Source: Burkholderia sp. MS389 (GTDB lineage: Bacteria > Pseudomonadota > Gammaproteobacteria > Burkholderiales > Burkholderiaceae). Taken from it: a stretch of DNA of 64,000 nucleotides. The notes beneath the pieces are model-generated. The model saw only the letters and a list, made by a program, of their open reading frames with translations, was not told the origin of the DNA and ran no database searches. The stretch lies in NCBI RefSeq assembly GCF_016899425.1, contig NZ_CP045994.1, forward strand, positions 3,410,001-3,474,000, written 5' to 3'. Of the stretch, positions 55,235-63,235 are shown one piece after another. The position numbers were made by a program, and so were the translations under genes. The first letter of the stretch is position 1, and the number at the start of each line of letters is the position of its first letter.

Positions 55235-56542
55235 TCACGCCGGCGCGTCGAGGTCGGCGTTGCGCGCGGGCACGAACGCGACCGCGACGATCGACAGCGC
55301 GATGCCCGCCATCACGTAATAGGTCGGCGCGAGCGGCGTGCCGGTCACCTTGATCAGCCACGTGACGATGAACTGGCCGAAGCCGCCGAACAGCATCACC
55401 GCGACGTTGTACGCGATCGACAGCCCGGTCGAGCGCACGTTGGCCGGGAACAGCTCGGCGATCATCGCGCCGAACGGCCCGTAGTAGCCCGCGAGCGTCA
55501 CCGACAGCACGGCCTGCACCGCGATCAGCCGCCCGATGCTCGGCGCCGCGTCGAGCCACGCGAACAGCGGATACATCAGCGCGAGCGTCAGCGCCAGCGA
55601 CCACAGCGACAGCCCCTTGCGGCCGATGCGGTCCGACCACGCGCCGGCGATCGGCGACAGCACCATCAGCAGCAGGTTGCCGACGATCACCGCGTAGAAC
55701 GATTCCGCATAGGGCAACTTCAGCTGCTTCACCGCGAAGGTCGGCAGATAGCTGATCAGCACGTAGATCGTCACGGTGAGCGCGATCACCGAGCCGAGCC
55801 CGCACAGCACCTCGCGCGGGTGGCGCGTGAACACTTCGCCGAGCGTCGCGCGGCGCGCGCTCTGCTGCGCATGCAGGAATGCTTCGGAATCCGCGAGATG
55901 ACGGCGGATGTAGAAACCGATCGGGCCGATCACGAGCCCGAGGACGAACGGCACGCGCCAGCCCCAGCTGCGCAGCGCGTCGTGCGACAGCCCGCGCGTG
56001 ACGGCCGCGCCGACGAGCGCGCCGATCAGCAGCGCGCCCGCCTGGCTCGCCATCTGCCAGCTGCCGTAGAAACCGCGTTTCGAGAACGGCGCCGCTTCGA
56101 TCAGCAGGGCCGTCGCGCTGCCGAATTCGCCGCCCGCGGAAAAGCCCTGCAGCAGGCGGCCGAGCACGATCAGCAGCGGGCCGCCGATGCCGATCGCCGC
56201 ATAGGGCGGCGCGATCGCGAGCAGGAAAATGCCGGCCGTCATCAGCAGGATCACCAGCGACAGCGCGGCCTTGCGGCCCGCACGGTCCGCGTACAGCCCG
56301 AACACGATGCCGCCGATCGGGCGCATGAAGAACGCGACGCCGAACGTCGCGGTGGTGAGCAGCAGCGACGAGTATTCGCTCGAGGTGGGGAAGAACAGCT
56401 CGGCGATCACGACCGTCATGAAGCCGAACACCGTGAAGTCGTACCACTCGAGCGCATTGCCGATCACGGCGGCCACGACGGCTCGCCGGTTCAGCGCACG
56501 CTCGGGCCGGGTCAATTTCGTTGAATTCGCAATCGTCGCCAT
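55235..56542 (-). CDS. MHS-family MFS transporter
   Basis: A 435-residue inner-membrane H+ symporter of the metabolite:H+ symporter (MHS) branch of the MFS, with 12 helices. VIGNALEWYDFTVFGFM in the first helix is the MHS signature; loop 2-3 has the GLYADRAGRKAALSL motif and RLLQGFSAGGEFGSA follows. Related carriers move organic acids, proline or betaine; substrate not inferable. Single gene, opposite side of a repeat and module. Confidence 0.88.
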   Translation of the reverse strand: MATIANSTKLTRPERALNRRAVVAAVIGNALEWYDFTVFGFMTVVIAELFFPTSSEYSSLLLTTATFGVAFFMRPIGGIVFGLYADRAGRKAALSLVILLMTAGIFLLAIAPPYAAIGIGGPLLIVLGRLLQGFSAGGEFGSATALLIEAAPFSKRGFYGSWQMASQAGALLIGALVGAAVTRGLSHDALRSWGWRVPFVLGLVIGPIGFYIRRHLADSEAFLHAQQSARRATLGEVFTRHPREVLCGLGSVIALTVTIYVLISYLPTFAVKQLKLPYAESFYAVIVGNLLLMVLSPIAGAWSDRIGRKGLSLWSLALTLALMYPLFAWLDAAPSIGRLIAVQAVLSVTLAGYYGPFGAMIAELFPANVRSTGLSIAYNVAVMLFGGFGQFIVTWLIKVTGTPLAPTYYVMAGIALSIVAVAFVPARNADLDAPA

Positions 56543-56942
56543 GCGTGCCTCGTCTCATGAATTCGCCGTGTCGGGCGGTTCGGCGCGCGGGATGCCGCGG
56601 CGCGCTGGTGTGCAGCGAGTGTAGAAAGCGACGGAACCGTTTTCAAGCAATAAAAAACGCCCGCCACCGAACGACAGCGAGCGTGTTGCGGTTTTCGCCG
56701 CATTGCGGCATCGCACGATCGAGCGGACATGCTCCGTCGAGAACACGCCAGCCGTGCAACGGATCCCACCCATTCGCGTGGTGTCAGTCGTGCGCGGAGA
56801 CAACGCTTTCGTCCTTGTCTGATTTCCCGCGCCATTCCTTTCCATTAACTTTCGCCCGATGCAATTCCACGCGCCGGATCACACGATGTTCGACATGTAT
56901 CGGAACGTTGGCCGGTCACAACAATTTTGCTCGGGCACCATC
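56543..56942. other. intergenic, MHS symporter to module gene 1
   Basis: A 400-bp region. It contains the first 87-bp direct repeat (56633-56719) and the start region of the DUF6402-like gene; a longer frame of that gene would begin at 56859. Base composition becomes more A/T-rich from about 56720. Confidence 0.45.
56633..56719. repeat. 87-bp direct repeat, left copy
   Basis: Starts GGAACCGTTTTCAAGCAATA and ends GCATCGCACGAT. Identical to the right copy at 58780-58866 except six differences confined to a 12-nt window (56667-56678). It carries a terminator-type element for minus-strand transcripts (CGCCCGCC/GCGAGCG stem, T-run to the left). It is broken off inside the 22-bp palindrome that is complete in the right copy. 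Confidence 0.9.
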
Positions 56943-58151
56943 ATGGACAACGACAAAATTCCTTATTACAAGGCTAACAGGCTGCTATGGAAATGGGCTC
57001 GATGCGAAGGCATCGAAGGCTGCGAAATCGCCCACGACGCCAAGCTATCGATGAACAAGGCGCCACCGCCGTTGCCCGCTGCTCCCAAGCCCCCCAAACC
57101 AGCCCGGCAGCCCGTCAAGCGCCTGACTCGCGCAGATCGCGTGGACAACACACTGAACGCCCTCATGGCCGCTGCCGAGGCCCTGGGGCGATTCAAAAAA
57201 TGGCTTGATACGCCGCAAGAACCGGCACGCTCCGCGCCTGCGCCACCTGCAGAGCACGAAAAGGACCCGACGATCGCGCCACTGGACATCCAGGAAATCC
57301 CCGGGGCAATGCGGAGACTGTTCATGCCGGTATCGGCGAGGTTGATGGAGCGATGGTTTGCCGGAGCGTTGAACTATTCGCCGACCGACAGGGACGAGGC
57401 ACTATGCATCAATCAGGAGGGCCAACCCTATCCCCCCGACATGTACGACATGAAATCCGTCAAGCTCGAATGGGTTCTCAAATACCCTCGTGCACGGGCG
57501 CAATACAACGCGCTACAACAACGTGAACGGCTCACTACGCCACGGGCTGTCGAATCACTTCGCCGGTGCTTGTCCCGTGTCAGAATGACCGATACGACGA
57601 TCGACGCGCTGGCGCTTTGCAATGGAAACCTGGCGGAATTGCACAAACGCTTCCAGTTTCAGTTCGCCGGCGTTGAAAGTACGTTTGGCCAAAAGCTCGA
57701 CGAATTCATCCTCCAACGGCTGACCAACAGCGGATTACCGGATGATCTGACGGGGGCGCTGGGGTCGTTCAACATCTATGCGGCCGTCGCCTATGCCGAA
57801 TTCGACCGCGACGCGCGTCACGCAACGATCACGTCGATCTATCTTTACGTACGCGACAACTATACGTTTTCCGACCGGACCGGCGAACAGTCGCAATATC
57901 TCGGACACTGGAACCACAAGCGCGTCGTCCTCGTGCTGGCGACCGGTGCAGCCGGAATTGCCGGCATTCGCTGGCTGGACTATCCCGTCGTCGCCGAAGG
58001 CAAGCGGTCCCGGGGCAACATCTACTATCCGGTCAGAAACAAGTCGTTTCGCGAGTGGCAGCTACGGCACCGGCGCGGCGGTGACTTCGTCATCTTCTCG
58101 GACTATCGCTGCGTAACCCTCCCCGAACCCATCGAGATCGAGTTTTCATGA
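56943..58151 (+). CDS. DUF6402-like protein, candidate effector
   Basis: A 402-residue protein I recall as resembling the DUF6402 family; function is not established. It begins MDNDKIPYYKANRLLWKW, then a Pro-rich linker (about 37-60: KAPPPLPAAPKPPKPAR) and a C-terminal domain with the family-like TFSDRTGEQSQYLGHWNHK and YYPVRNKSFREWQ. No signal peptide or membrane segment. An ATG at 56859 would add 28 residues. It overlaps the next gene by ATGA, the two lie between direct repeats, and composition is more A/T-rich than neighbours, so transfer is likely. Effector role is inference from arrangement. Confidence 0.75.
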   Translation: MDNDKIPYYKANRLLWKWARCEGIEGCEIAHDAKLSMNKAPPPLPAAPKPPKPARQPVKRLTRADRVDNTLNALMAAAEALGRFKKWLDTPQEPARSAPAPPAEHEKDPTIAPLDIQEIPGAMRRLFMPVSARLMERWFAGALNYSPTDRDEALCINQEGQPYPPDMYDMKSVKLEWVLKYPRARAQYNALQQRERLTTPRAVESLRRCLSRVRMTDTTIDALALCNGNLAELHKRFQFQFAGVESTFGQKLDEFILQRLTNSGLPDDLTGALGSFNIYAAVAYAEFDRDARHATITSIYLYVRDNYTFSDRTGEQSQYLGHWNHKRVVLVLATGAAGIAGIRWLDYPVVAEGKRSRGNIYYPVRNKSFREWQLRHRRGGDFVIFSDYRCVTLPEPIEIEFS

Positions 58152-58663
58152 GTGCCGCCGCAGAATCCATTGGTATCGGTACGCTTGTTCTGATATTCGC
58201 GAGCGTTTCCATCGTGATTGCATCGATCGCAATGATTCGCGCGCTACGCTTCATCTGGTCGGGTCAAGCCGGCCAAACGCAGCGAGCCAGCCGAATGGTC
58301 TTCGCATCGGTCCGGCGCGTCGTCATCACACTCGCGGTCCTCATGGTGCTTGGCATGGCGTGGCGATACTGGCTTGACGCACGATTGCGAGGCGCCTGCA
58401 GTCCCCGCGATCAAGTGACCGAGTACGCGCCTGACGGCCGCTACGTCGCGCAATACTGCTACTTCCGAGACACGATCATTCTGAGGCTGTACAGCAACGA
58501 CGTCACGCGGCTGCTTGCCGAGCGAACCTACCGGGATACCTCCGGGACGTTGGTCAGCCTGACCTGGACAAAGGACGCATTGATCTATCCCAAGGGCGAC
58601 AACCTCGAGACGATCGGGCTTCCGCCTTCCCTTTACGATCGACTCGCCGCACAGCTTCCGTAA
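58148..58663 (+). CDS. two-helix membrane protein, candidate immunity
   Basis: Unrecognised 171-residue inner-membrane protein. Two hydrophobic helices at about 10-36 (GTLVLIFASVSIVIASIAMI) and 55-75 (RRVVITLAVLMVLGM), then a soluble domain of about 95 residues with Cys84 and Cys104. If the N-terminus is outside, a basic loop (residues 37-56) lies in the cytoplasm and the last domain in the periplasm. Its start overlaps the preceding gene by 4 bp. Translational coupling to a soluble unknown protein and this topology are what many immunity proteins show; no sequence evidence fixes the role. Confidence 0.75.
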   Translation: MSAAAESIGIGTLVLIFASVSIVIASIAMIRALRFIWSGQAGQTQRASRMVFASVRRVVITLAVLMVLGMAWRYWLDARLRGACSPRDQVTEYAPDGRYVAQYCYFRDTIILRLYSNDVTRLLAERTYRDTSGTLVSLTWTKDALIYPKGDNLETIGLPPSLYDRLAAQLP

Positions 58664-58779
58664 GACATGCGTGACACGTCGAAGCGATAGCCGATCCAGC
58701 CACATCCCGTATTGCTGGGCAGAACGCCTCCGAAGCAGTATCGAAGTGCCTTGCGCTGCGTAACCGCGTCCCGCACGCG

Positions 58780-58866
58780 GGAACCGTTTTCAAGCAATAA
58801 AAAACGCCCGCCATCGTTGGAAGGCGAGCGTGTTGCGGTTTTCGCCGCATTGCGGCATCGCACGAT
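58780..58866. repeat. 87-bp direct repeat, right copy
   Basis: Matches 56633-56719 at 81 of 87 positions; all differences fall at 58814-58825. Minus-strand reading gives a CGCTCGCC/GGCGGGCG stem followed by TTTTTTATTGCTTG, the terminator of the HiPIP gene just to the right. The two copies are 2,147 bp apart and enclose the two-gene module. Confidence 0.9.
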
Positions 58867-58872
58867 GCCGCA
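58851..58872. repeat. 22-bp palindrome at HiPIP 3' end
   Basis: Perfect arms TGCGGCATCG and CGATGCCGCA with CA between. It sits 6 bp after the HiPIP stop. The left repeat copy lost the second arm after CGAT. Confidence 0.8.
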
Positions 58873-58878
58873 CGGGCC

Positions 58879-59190
58879 TCAACCCATCTTCGAGAACGCG
58901 CTGCACCAGCCCTTCGCCGACACCTGCTTGCCGGGGAACGCGCCGCACGGGCCCGACGCCGAGCCCTTCTTGCCTTGATACAGCATGCAGGCCGCGCAAT
59001 CCTGGCCCGCCGCGTATTTCGGGTACTTCGTCTTGTCGACCTTCGTGGCATCGGCCTTGTAGCCGAGCGCCACCGCGGTCGGATCGGTTTCCGACAGCAT
59101 CGGCGCATCGGCCAGCGCTTCGCGCGACAGCGCCAGCGCGGACACGGCGCCGATGCTCGTAATCAGGAAACTCCGACGGGATGTTTTCAT
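58879..59190 (-). CDS. high-potential iron-sulfur protein (HiPIP)
   Basis: A 103-residue periplasmic electron carrier with one [4Fe-4S] cluster. Tat signal SRRSFLITS at residues 4-12 with a hydrophobic stretch and cleavage near EALA; mature part has the four cluster Cys in DCAACML, SGPCGAF and KGWCSAF (C-x2-C-x13-C-x13-C). Length is normal. Single gene with its own terminator to the left. Confidence 0.93.
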   Translation of the reverse strand: MKTSRRSFLITSIGAVSALALSREALADAPMLSETDPTAVALGYKADATKVDKTKYPKYAAGQDCAACMLYQGKKGSASGPCGAFPGKQVSAKGWCSAFSKMG

Positions 59191-59300
59191 GGGGGACTCG
59201 CTCCAACGTTATCGGTTTGAAAGCCGTTCTGGCGACGGCGTCCAACAGAATAACCGCCAAGCGAATAAATGTGCGCGCCGAAATGCCGGAGATAAGGGAT

Positions 59301-59322
59301 TTCACACGGGCTTCACACGGGC
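59301..59322. repeat. tandem 11-bp repeat, two copies
   Basis: TTCACACGGGC occurs twice directly in tandem (59301-59311, 59312-59322), beside an 8-bp-arm hairpin (59333-59354) that follows the stop of the flavoprotein gene at 59359. Confidence 0.55.
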
Positions 59323-59358
59323 TTCCCGCGGCCGGCCCGCGCGGAGGCGGGCCGTGCG

Positions 59359-60468
59359 TCACGCGCGCGACACCATGTCGCCGACGCGCTGCGCGAGCGC
59401 GAGCGACGCGGTGAGCCCCGGCGACTCGATGCCGAACAGGTTCACGAGCCCGCGCACGCCGTGTTGAGCGGCGCCCTGCACGATGAAGTCGGCCGGCGGC
59501 TCGCCGGGCCCGGCGACCTTCGGCCGGATGCCCGCGTACGCCGGCTGCAGCGCGTCGTCGGGCAGGCCCGGCCAGAATGCGCGGATCGACGCGTAGAACG
59601 CACCCGCGCGCGCCGGATCGACTTCGTAGCGCAGCGCATCGCACCACTCGACGTCCGGGCCGAAGCGCGCCTGCCCGCCGAGATCGAACGTCAGGTGCAC
59701 GCCGAGCCCCGCACGATCGGGCATCGGGTAGATCAGGTGCGAGAACGGCGCACGGCCCGACAGGCTGAAATAATTGCCGCGCGCGAGATAGAGCGGCGGC
59801 ACCCAGCGCGGATCGAGGCCGCGCGTGCGGTGCGCGAGCGCCTGCGCGCCGAGCCCCGCGCTGTTGATCACGCACGACGCGTCGATCTCGGTCGGCGCGG
59901 CGCCGCCGGTACGCACGCTGAAGCGCCCGCCGCGCAGCACGTCGATCGACTCGACCGGAGATTGCAGCGCGCACACGGCGCCGTCGCGCTCCGCATCGCC
60001 GAGCAGCGCGAGCATCAGCTGGTGGCTGTCGACGATGCCGGTCGACGGCGAGAACAGCGCCTCCACGCATTCGAGCGCGGGCTCGAGCGTCTGCGCCTCG
60101 GCGCGCGTGAGCGGCAGCAGGTCGAGCACGCCGTTTTCGGCCGCGCGCGCGCCGATCGCCTTCAACTGCTTCACCTGCGCGGCGCTCGTCGCGACGATCA
60201 GCTTGCCCGTGCGCCGGTGCGGCACGTGATGCGTGTCGCAGAATTCGTACAGCAGGTCGCGCCCGTGCACGCACGACGTCGCCTTCAGCGACCCGCGCGG
60301 ATAGTAGAGCCCCGCGTGAATCACCTCGCTGTTGCGCGAACTCGTGCCCGTGCCGATCGCGTCGGCCGCCTCGAGCACGATCGTTTCACGTCCGCGCGCG
60401 GCCAGCTCGCGCGCAATCGCCAGACCGACGACACCCGCGCCGATCACGACACAATCCGTCTGCTCCAT
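59359..60468 (-). CDS. FAD-dependent oxidoreductase, L-2-hydroxyglutarate oxidase-like
   Basis: A 369-residue flavoprotein of the DAO fold. FAD motif [17 protein letters not shown] at residues 7-23; [21 protein letters not shown] at about 44-64 is the signature of the L-2-hydroxyglutarate dehydrogenase/LhgO group; a C-terminal [14 protein letters not shown] segment closes the FAD site. It likely oxidises a 2-hydroxy acid and passes electrons to quinone or oxygen. Substrate not proven. Spaced 178 bp from the AAA ATPase gene. Confidence 0.87.
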   Translation of the reverse strand: MEQTDCVVIGAGVVGLAIARELAARGRETIVLEAADAIGTGTSSRNSEVIHAGLYYPRGSLKATSCVHGRDLLYEFCDTHHVPHRRTGKLIVATSAAQVKQLKAIGARAAENGVLDLLPLTRAEAQTLEPALECVEALFSPSTGIVDSHQLMLALLGDAERDGAVCALQSPVESIDVLRGGRFSVRTGGAAPTEIDASCVINSAGLGAQALAHRTRGLDPRWVPPLYLARGNYFSLSGRAPFSHLIYPMPDRAGLGVHLTFDLGGQARFGPDVEWCDALRYEVDPARAGAFYASIRAFWPGLPDDALQPAYAGIRPKVAGPGEPPADFIVQGAAQHGVRGLVNLFGIESPGLTASLALAQRVGDMVSRA

Positions 60469-60646
60469 GGCTTTTCGCGCTGCTCGCGCGTCGAAGGGAG
60501 AGAAAAGAATTGTACGTCCCGGTTCGCCCGCTTGCCGAACACGTGCGCATCGCGTCGCGACGATACGGATGGTGGTGTGGACAACGATGTGGCCGGGCGC
60601 ACAACGCACGCCCCGCGCACACCGCAGCCGGGCGCGCGGGACGGCG

Positions 60647-61627
60647 TCAGAAGCCGATCGGCCGGCGCTTCGCCGCGCCTTCGTCCGCGCGGATGTCGGT
60701 CGGCCCGATCGCGTCGCGGCCGTCGAGCCGCGCGGCGCCGAACGCGTGCAGCAGCGCGCGGCGCATCGTGCGCGGCGGCGTCGCGGCCAGCACGTCGAGC
60801 GCATCGTCGCCGAGCGTCTCCGGGAAGCGCCGCCCCCACGCATGCGACGTGCGGATCTCGTCGTAGATCGTCTGCGCGATCCGGCGCGCGCCGGCCGCAT
60901 CGGGCGCCGCGATCTCGTACACGTTCATCCGGTTGAGCAACGGCTCCGGAATCGCCTGCGCGTCGTTCGCGGTCGCGATCCAGATCACGTTGCCCGCGTT
61001 GATCGGCACTTCCGCGAATTCGTCGACGAACGCGCGCGCGGTGTCGTGCTCGAGCAACGCATACAGCGCGCCGAGCGGATCGTATTGCGCATCGCTGCCG
61101 GCCTTGTCGATCTCGTCGACCGCGATCACCGGGTTCGCGTAGCTGCCGTTCACGAGCGCGTCGAACACCTTGCCCGGCTTCGCGTTCTTCCATTGCGACG
61201 ACGCGCCCGACAGGATCCAGCCGGCCGTCAGCGAACTCATCGGCACGTAGTGGTACGCGGTGCCGAGCAACTGCGCGAGCGCCTTCGCGAAATGCGTCTT
61301 GCCGATCCCGGGCGGCCCGAGCAGCAGGATCGGCATCAGTTCGAGCCGATCCTCCGTTTCGAGACACAGCGCGATCTGCTTGCGCACGTCGTCGAGCGGC
61401 TCGCCGAAATTCGGCAGCGCTTCGCCGAGCGCGTCGAACGACGGCATCCGGTTCGGCTTCACGCAGAAGCGCAGATTCCCCGTCTTGAGCATCCGCTCGT
61501 AGGTCGAGCGCAGTGCGTCGCTCGCGCTCTCGTTCAGGTCGCTCAGCGCCGTCTCGACCTGCTCGAGGTCGTACACCGTGCTGAAGGACGCCACCGCCAG
61601 TTCCTGTTTCACCATCGCCGTCGTCAT
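60647..61627 (-). CDS. Lon-related AAA family ATPase
   Basis: A 326-residue single-domain AAA+ ATPase. Walker [10 protein letters not shown] at about 102-110, Walker [13 protein letters not shown], sensor VIWIATAND, arginine-finger LNRMN. The order resembles Lon AAA modules, but there is no protease domain or Lon N-domain. GAGGTGGGT precedes the ATG at 61627. It has no VWA or MoxR-type partner next to it, so the target is unknown. Confidence 0.82.
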   Translation of the reverse strand: MTTAMVKQELAVASFSTVYDLEQVETALSDLNESASDALRSTYERMLKTGNLRFCVKPNRMPSFDALGEALPNFGEPLDDVRKQIALCLETEDRLELMPILLLGPPGIGKTHFAKALAQLLGTAYHYVPMSSLTAGWILSGASSQWKNAKPGKVFDALVNGSYANPVIAVDEIDKAGSDAQYDPLGALYALLEHDTARAFVDEFAEVPINAGNVIWIATANDAQAIPEPLLNRMNVYEIAAPDAAGARRIAQTIYDEIRTSHAWGRRFPETLGDDALDVLAATPPRTMRRALLHAFGAARLDGRDAIGPTDIRADEGAAKRRPIGF

Positions 61628-61859
61628 ACCCACCTCGCTGCACTTGCCGTCACACACTCATCAGACCCTTACGATTTTCAGTGTAACGATCCCGCATCGC
61701 CGTGCAAGCAAGCAGCCGGGGGCGTCTGCTGCTAACAGCGCGCGCCCGCTGCACGGCCGCGCGCCGCGGCGTATGATCGAACGTTCACGACCCTCGCGGC
61801 GGGCGCGCCGCTCGCACACTGCCCCGCGCTTCGCCTGACGCCGCGCCGCCCGAAGGTGT

Positions 61860-62594
61860 ATGCCGATGCCCGTCCCCGCTGCTTCCCCGCGCGTCGATGC
61901 CGACGCGATCCGTTCCGTCGATGCCGTCGACGCCGCGCTCAAGTCGCGCCGCGCGGTCCGCGCGTTCCTGCCGACGCCTGTGCCGCGCGACACGATCGAG
62001 GCGATCCTCGAAGCCGCGAGCCGCGCGCCGTCGGGCACCAACATCCAGCCGTGGCGCGTGTACGTCGCGACGGGCGCCACGCGCGACGCGCTCGCCGCCG
62101 CGCTCACCGCCGCCTACGACGACCCCGCGCGCGACGAGAAATACGTCGCCGAATACGACTACTACCCGCGCGAATGGGTGTCGCCGTATATCGACCGGCG
62201 CCGCAAGGTCGGCTGGGACCTGTACGGCCTGTTGAACATCCGCCGCGACGAGAAGGCGCGCATGCATGCGCAGCACGCGCGCAATTTCCGTTTCTTCGAT
62301 GCGCCGGTCGCGCTGTTCTTCACACTGGACCGGGTCATGACGCACGGCGCATGGCTGGACTGCGGGATGTTCCTGCAAGGCGTGATGACGGCCGCGCGTG
62401 CCCGCGGCCTCGATACGTGCCCGCAGGCGGCGTTCGTGCCGTTTCACCGGATCGTCGCCGAACACCTCGACATTCCTGCGAACGAGCAGTTCGTCTGCGG
62501 GATGTCGCTCGGCCATGCGGACCCGGACGCGATCGAGAACCGGCTCGTCACCGAGCGCGCGAGCGTCGCCGAGTTCACGCGCTTTTTCGCTTGA
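61860..62594 (+). CDS. nitroreductase family protein
   Basis: A 244-residue FMN-dependent NAD(P)H oxidoreductase. SRRAVRAFLPTPVPRDTIEAI at about 29-49 (FMN-binding Arg), RAPSGTNIQPWRVY, FLQGVMTAARARGLDTCPQAA and CGMSLGHADPD are the nitroreductase pattern of the PnbA type. GAAGG lies close to the ATG; another ATG two codons later is possible. Physiological substrate unknown. Confidence 0.9.
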   Translation: MPMPVPAASPRVDADAIRSVDAVDAALKSRRAVRAFLPTPVPRDTIEAILEAASRAPSGTNIQPWRVYVATGATRDALAAALTAAYDDPARDEKYVAEYDYYPREWVSPYIDRRRKVGWDLYGLLNIRRDEKARMHAQHARNFRFFDAPVALFFTLDRVMTHGAWLDCGMFLQGVMTAARARGLDTCPQAAFVPFHRIVAEHLDIPANEQFVCGMSLGHADPDAIENRLVTERASVAEFTRFFA

Positions 62595-62741
62595 AAATGC
62601 ATGACGCGGCCCTACCTGCCGAGCAGGACCGCATCGTGCTTCGAACCTGGCGCGGCACGTCCCGTCACATCGCGACCGAAATCGATCGGGCGTAAGATGT
62701 GCGTCCGTTCCCCGCTTTTCCCGAGTTTCCGGAGACGTTTC

Positions 62742-63230
62742 ATGCTGAAACACGGCCTGGCCGTCCTGCTTGCGAGCGTCGTGCTCGCCGCCCATGCGCA
62801 GAGCCCCGCGCCGGCCGTCGTCGCATGGGAAATCCAGGTGGTGCGCGACGGTCAGACGATCGACACGTTCCAGCAAAACACCACCGTGGGCCAGTCCCGC
62901 ACCGATACCCATCGCTATCCGTCGTCCGTGCCGGTCGGCTGCGGCAATGCCGCGCGCGTCGTGCCGACCGAGCGCGCGCGCTCGGTGACGGTCGCGCCGC
63001 TCGCCGTCGACGTCAGCGCGAATACCGTGTCGCTCGGGCTCGACGTGCAGGAAACGCTCGACGACGAAAACGCGACGCGTAGCGATCCGTGCGTGCCGGC
63101 GTCGCCGCGGCAAATCGTCGCGAGCCACCCCGGCCTGGCGGTCGGCGGCGACGCCTGGACCGACTGGACGCTCGTCGAGCAGCATCCGCATCTCGTGTAC
63201 CGCGTGCGCGCGCACGTCGCGAAGGACTGA
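62742..63230 (+). CDS. exported protein of unknown function
   Basis: A 162-residue protein with a signal peptide (MLKHGLAVLLASVVLAAHAQ, cleavage after about residue 19) and a soluble, mostly beta-predicted mature part containing two Cys (VGCGNAA and SDPCVPA) likely to be disulfide-bonded. GGAG lies 7 nt before the ATG at 62742; longer in-frame extensions to 62601 lack a start signal. It precedes the endonuclease-type gene by 5 bp, so the two are co-transcribed. No family recognised. Confidence 0.72.
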   Translation: MLKHGLAVLLASVVLAAHAQSPAPAVVAWEIQVVRDGQTIDTFQQNTTVGQSRTDTHRYPSSVPVGCGNAARVVPTERARSVTVAPLAVDVSANTVSLGLDVQETLDDENATRSDPCVPASPRQIVASHPGLAVGGDAWTDWTLVEQHPHLVYRVRAHVAKD

Positions 63231-63235
63231 ACGTC

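Larger units (their letters stand above)
58664..58878. other. intergenic, module to HiPIP
   Basis: A 215-bp region containing the right direct repeat and the HiPIP terminator. No gene seen. Confidence 0.45.

Noticed and set aside
59301..59322. Tandem 11-bp repeat as an insertion-sequence target duplication
   Set aside because: Copies are directly adjacent with no element or terminal inverted repeats between them; simple slippage explains it.
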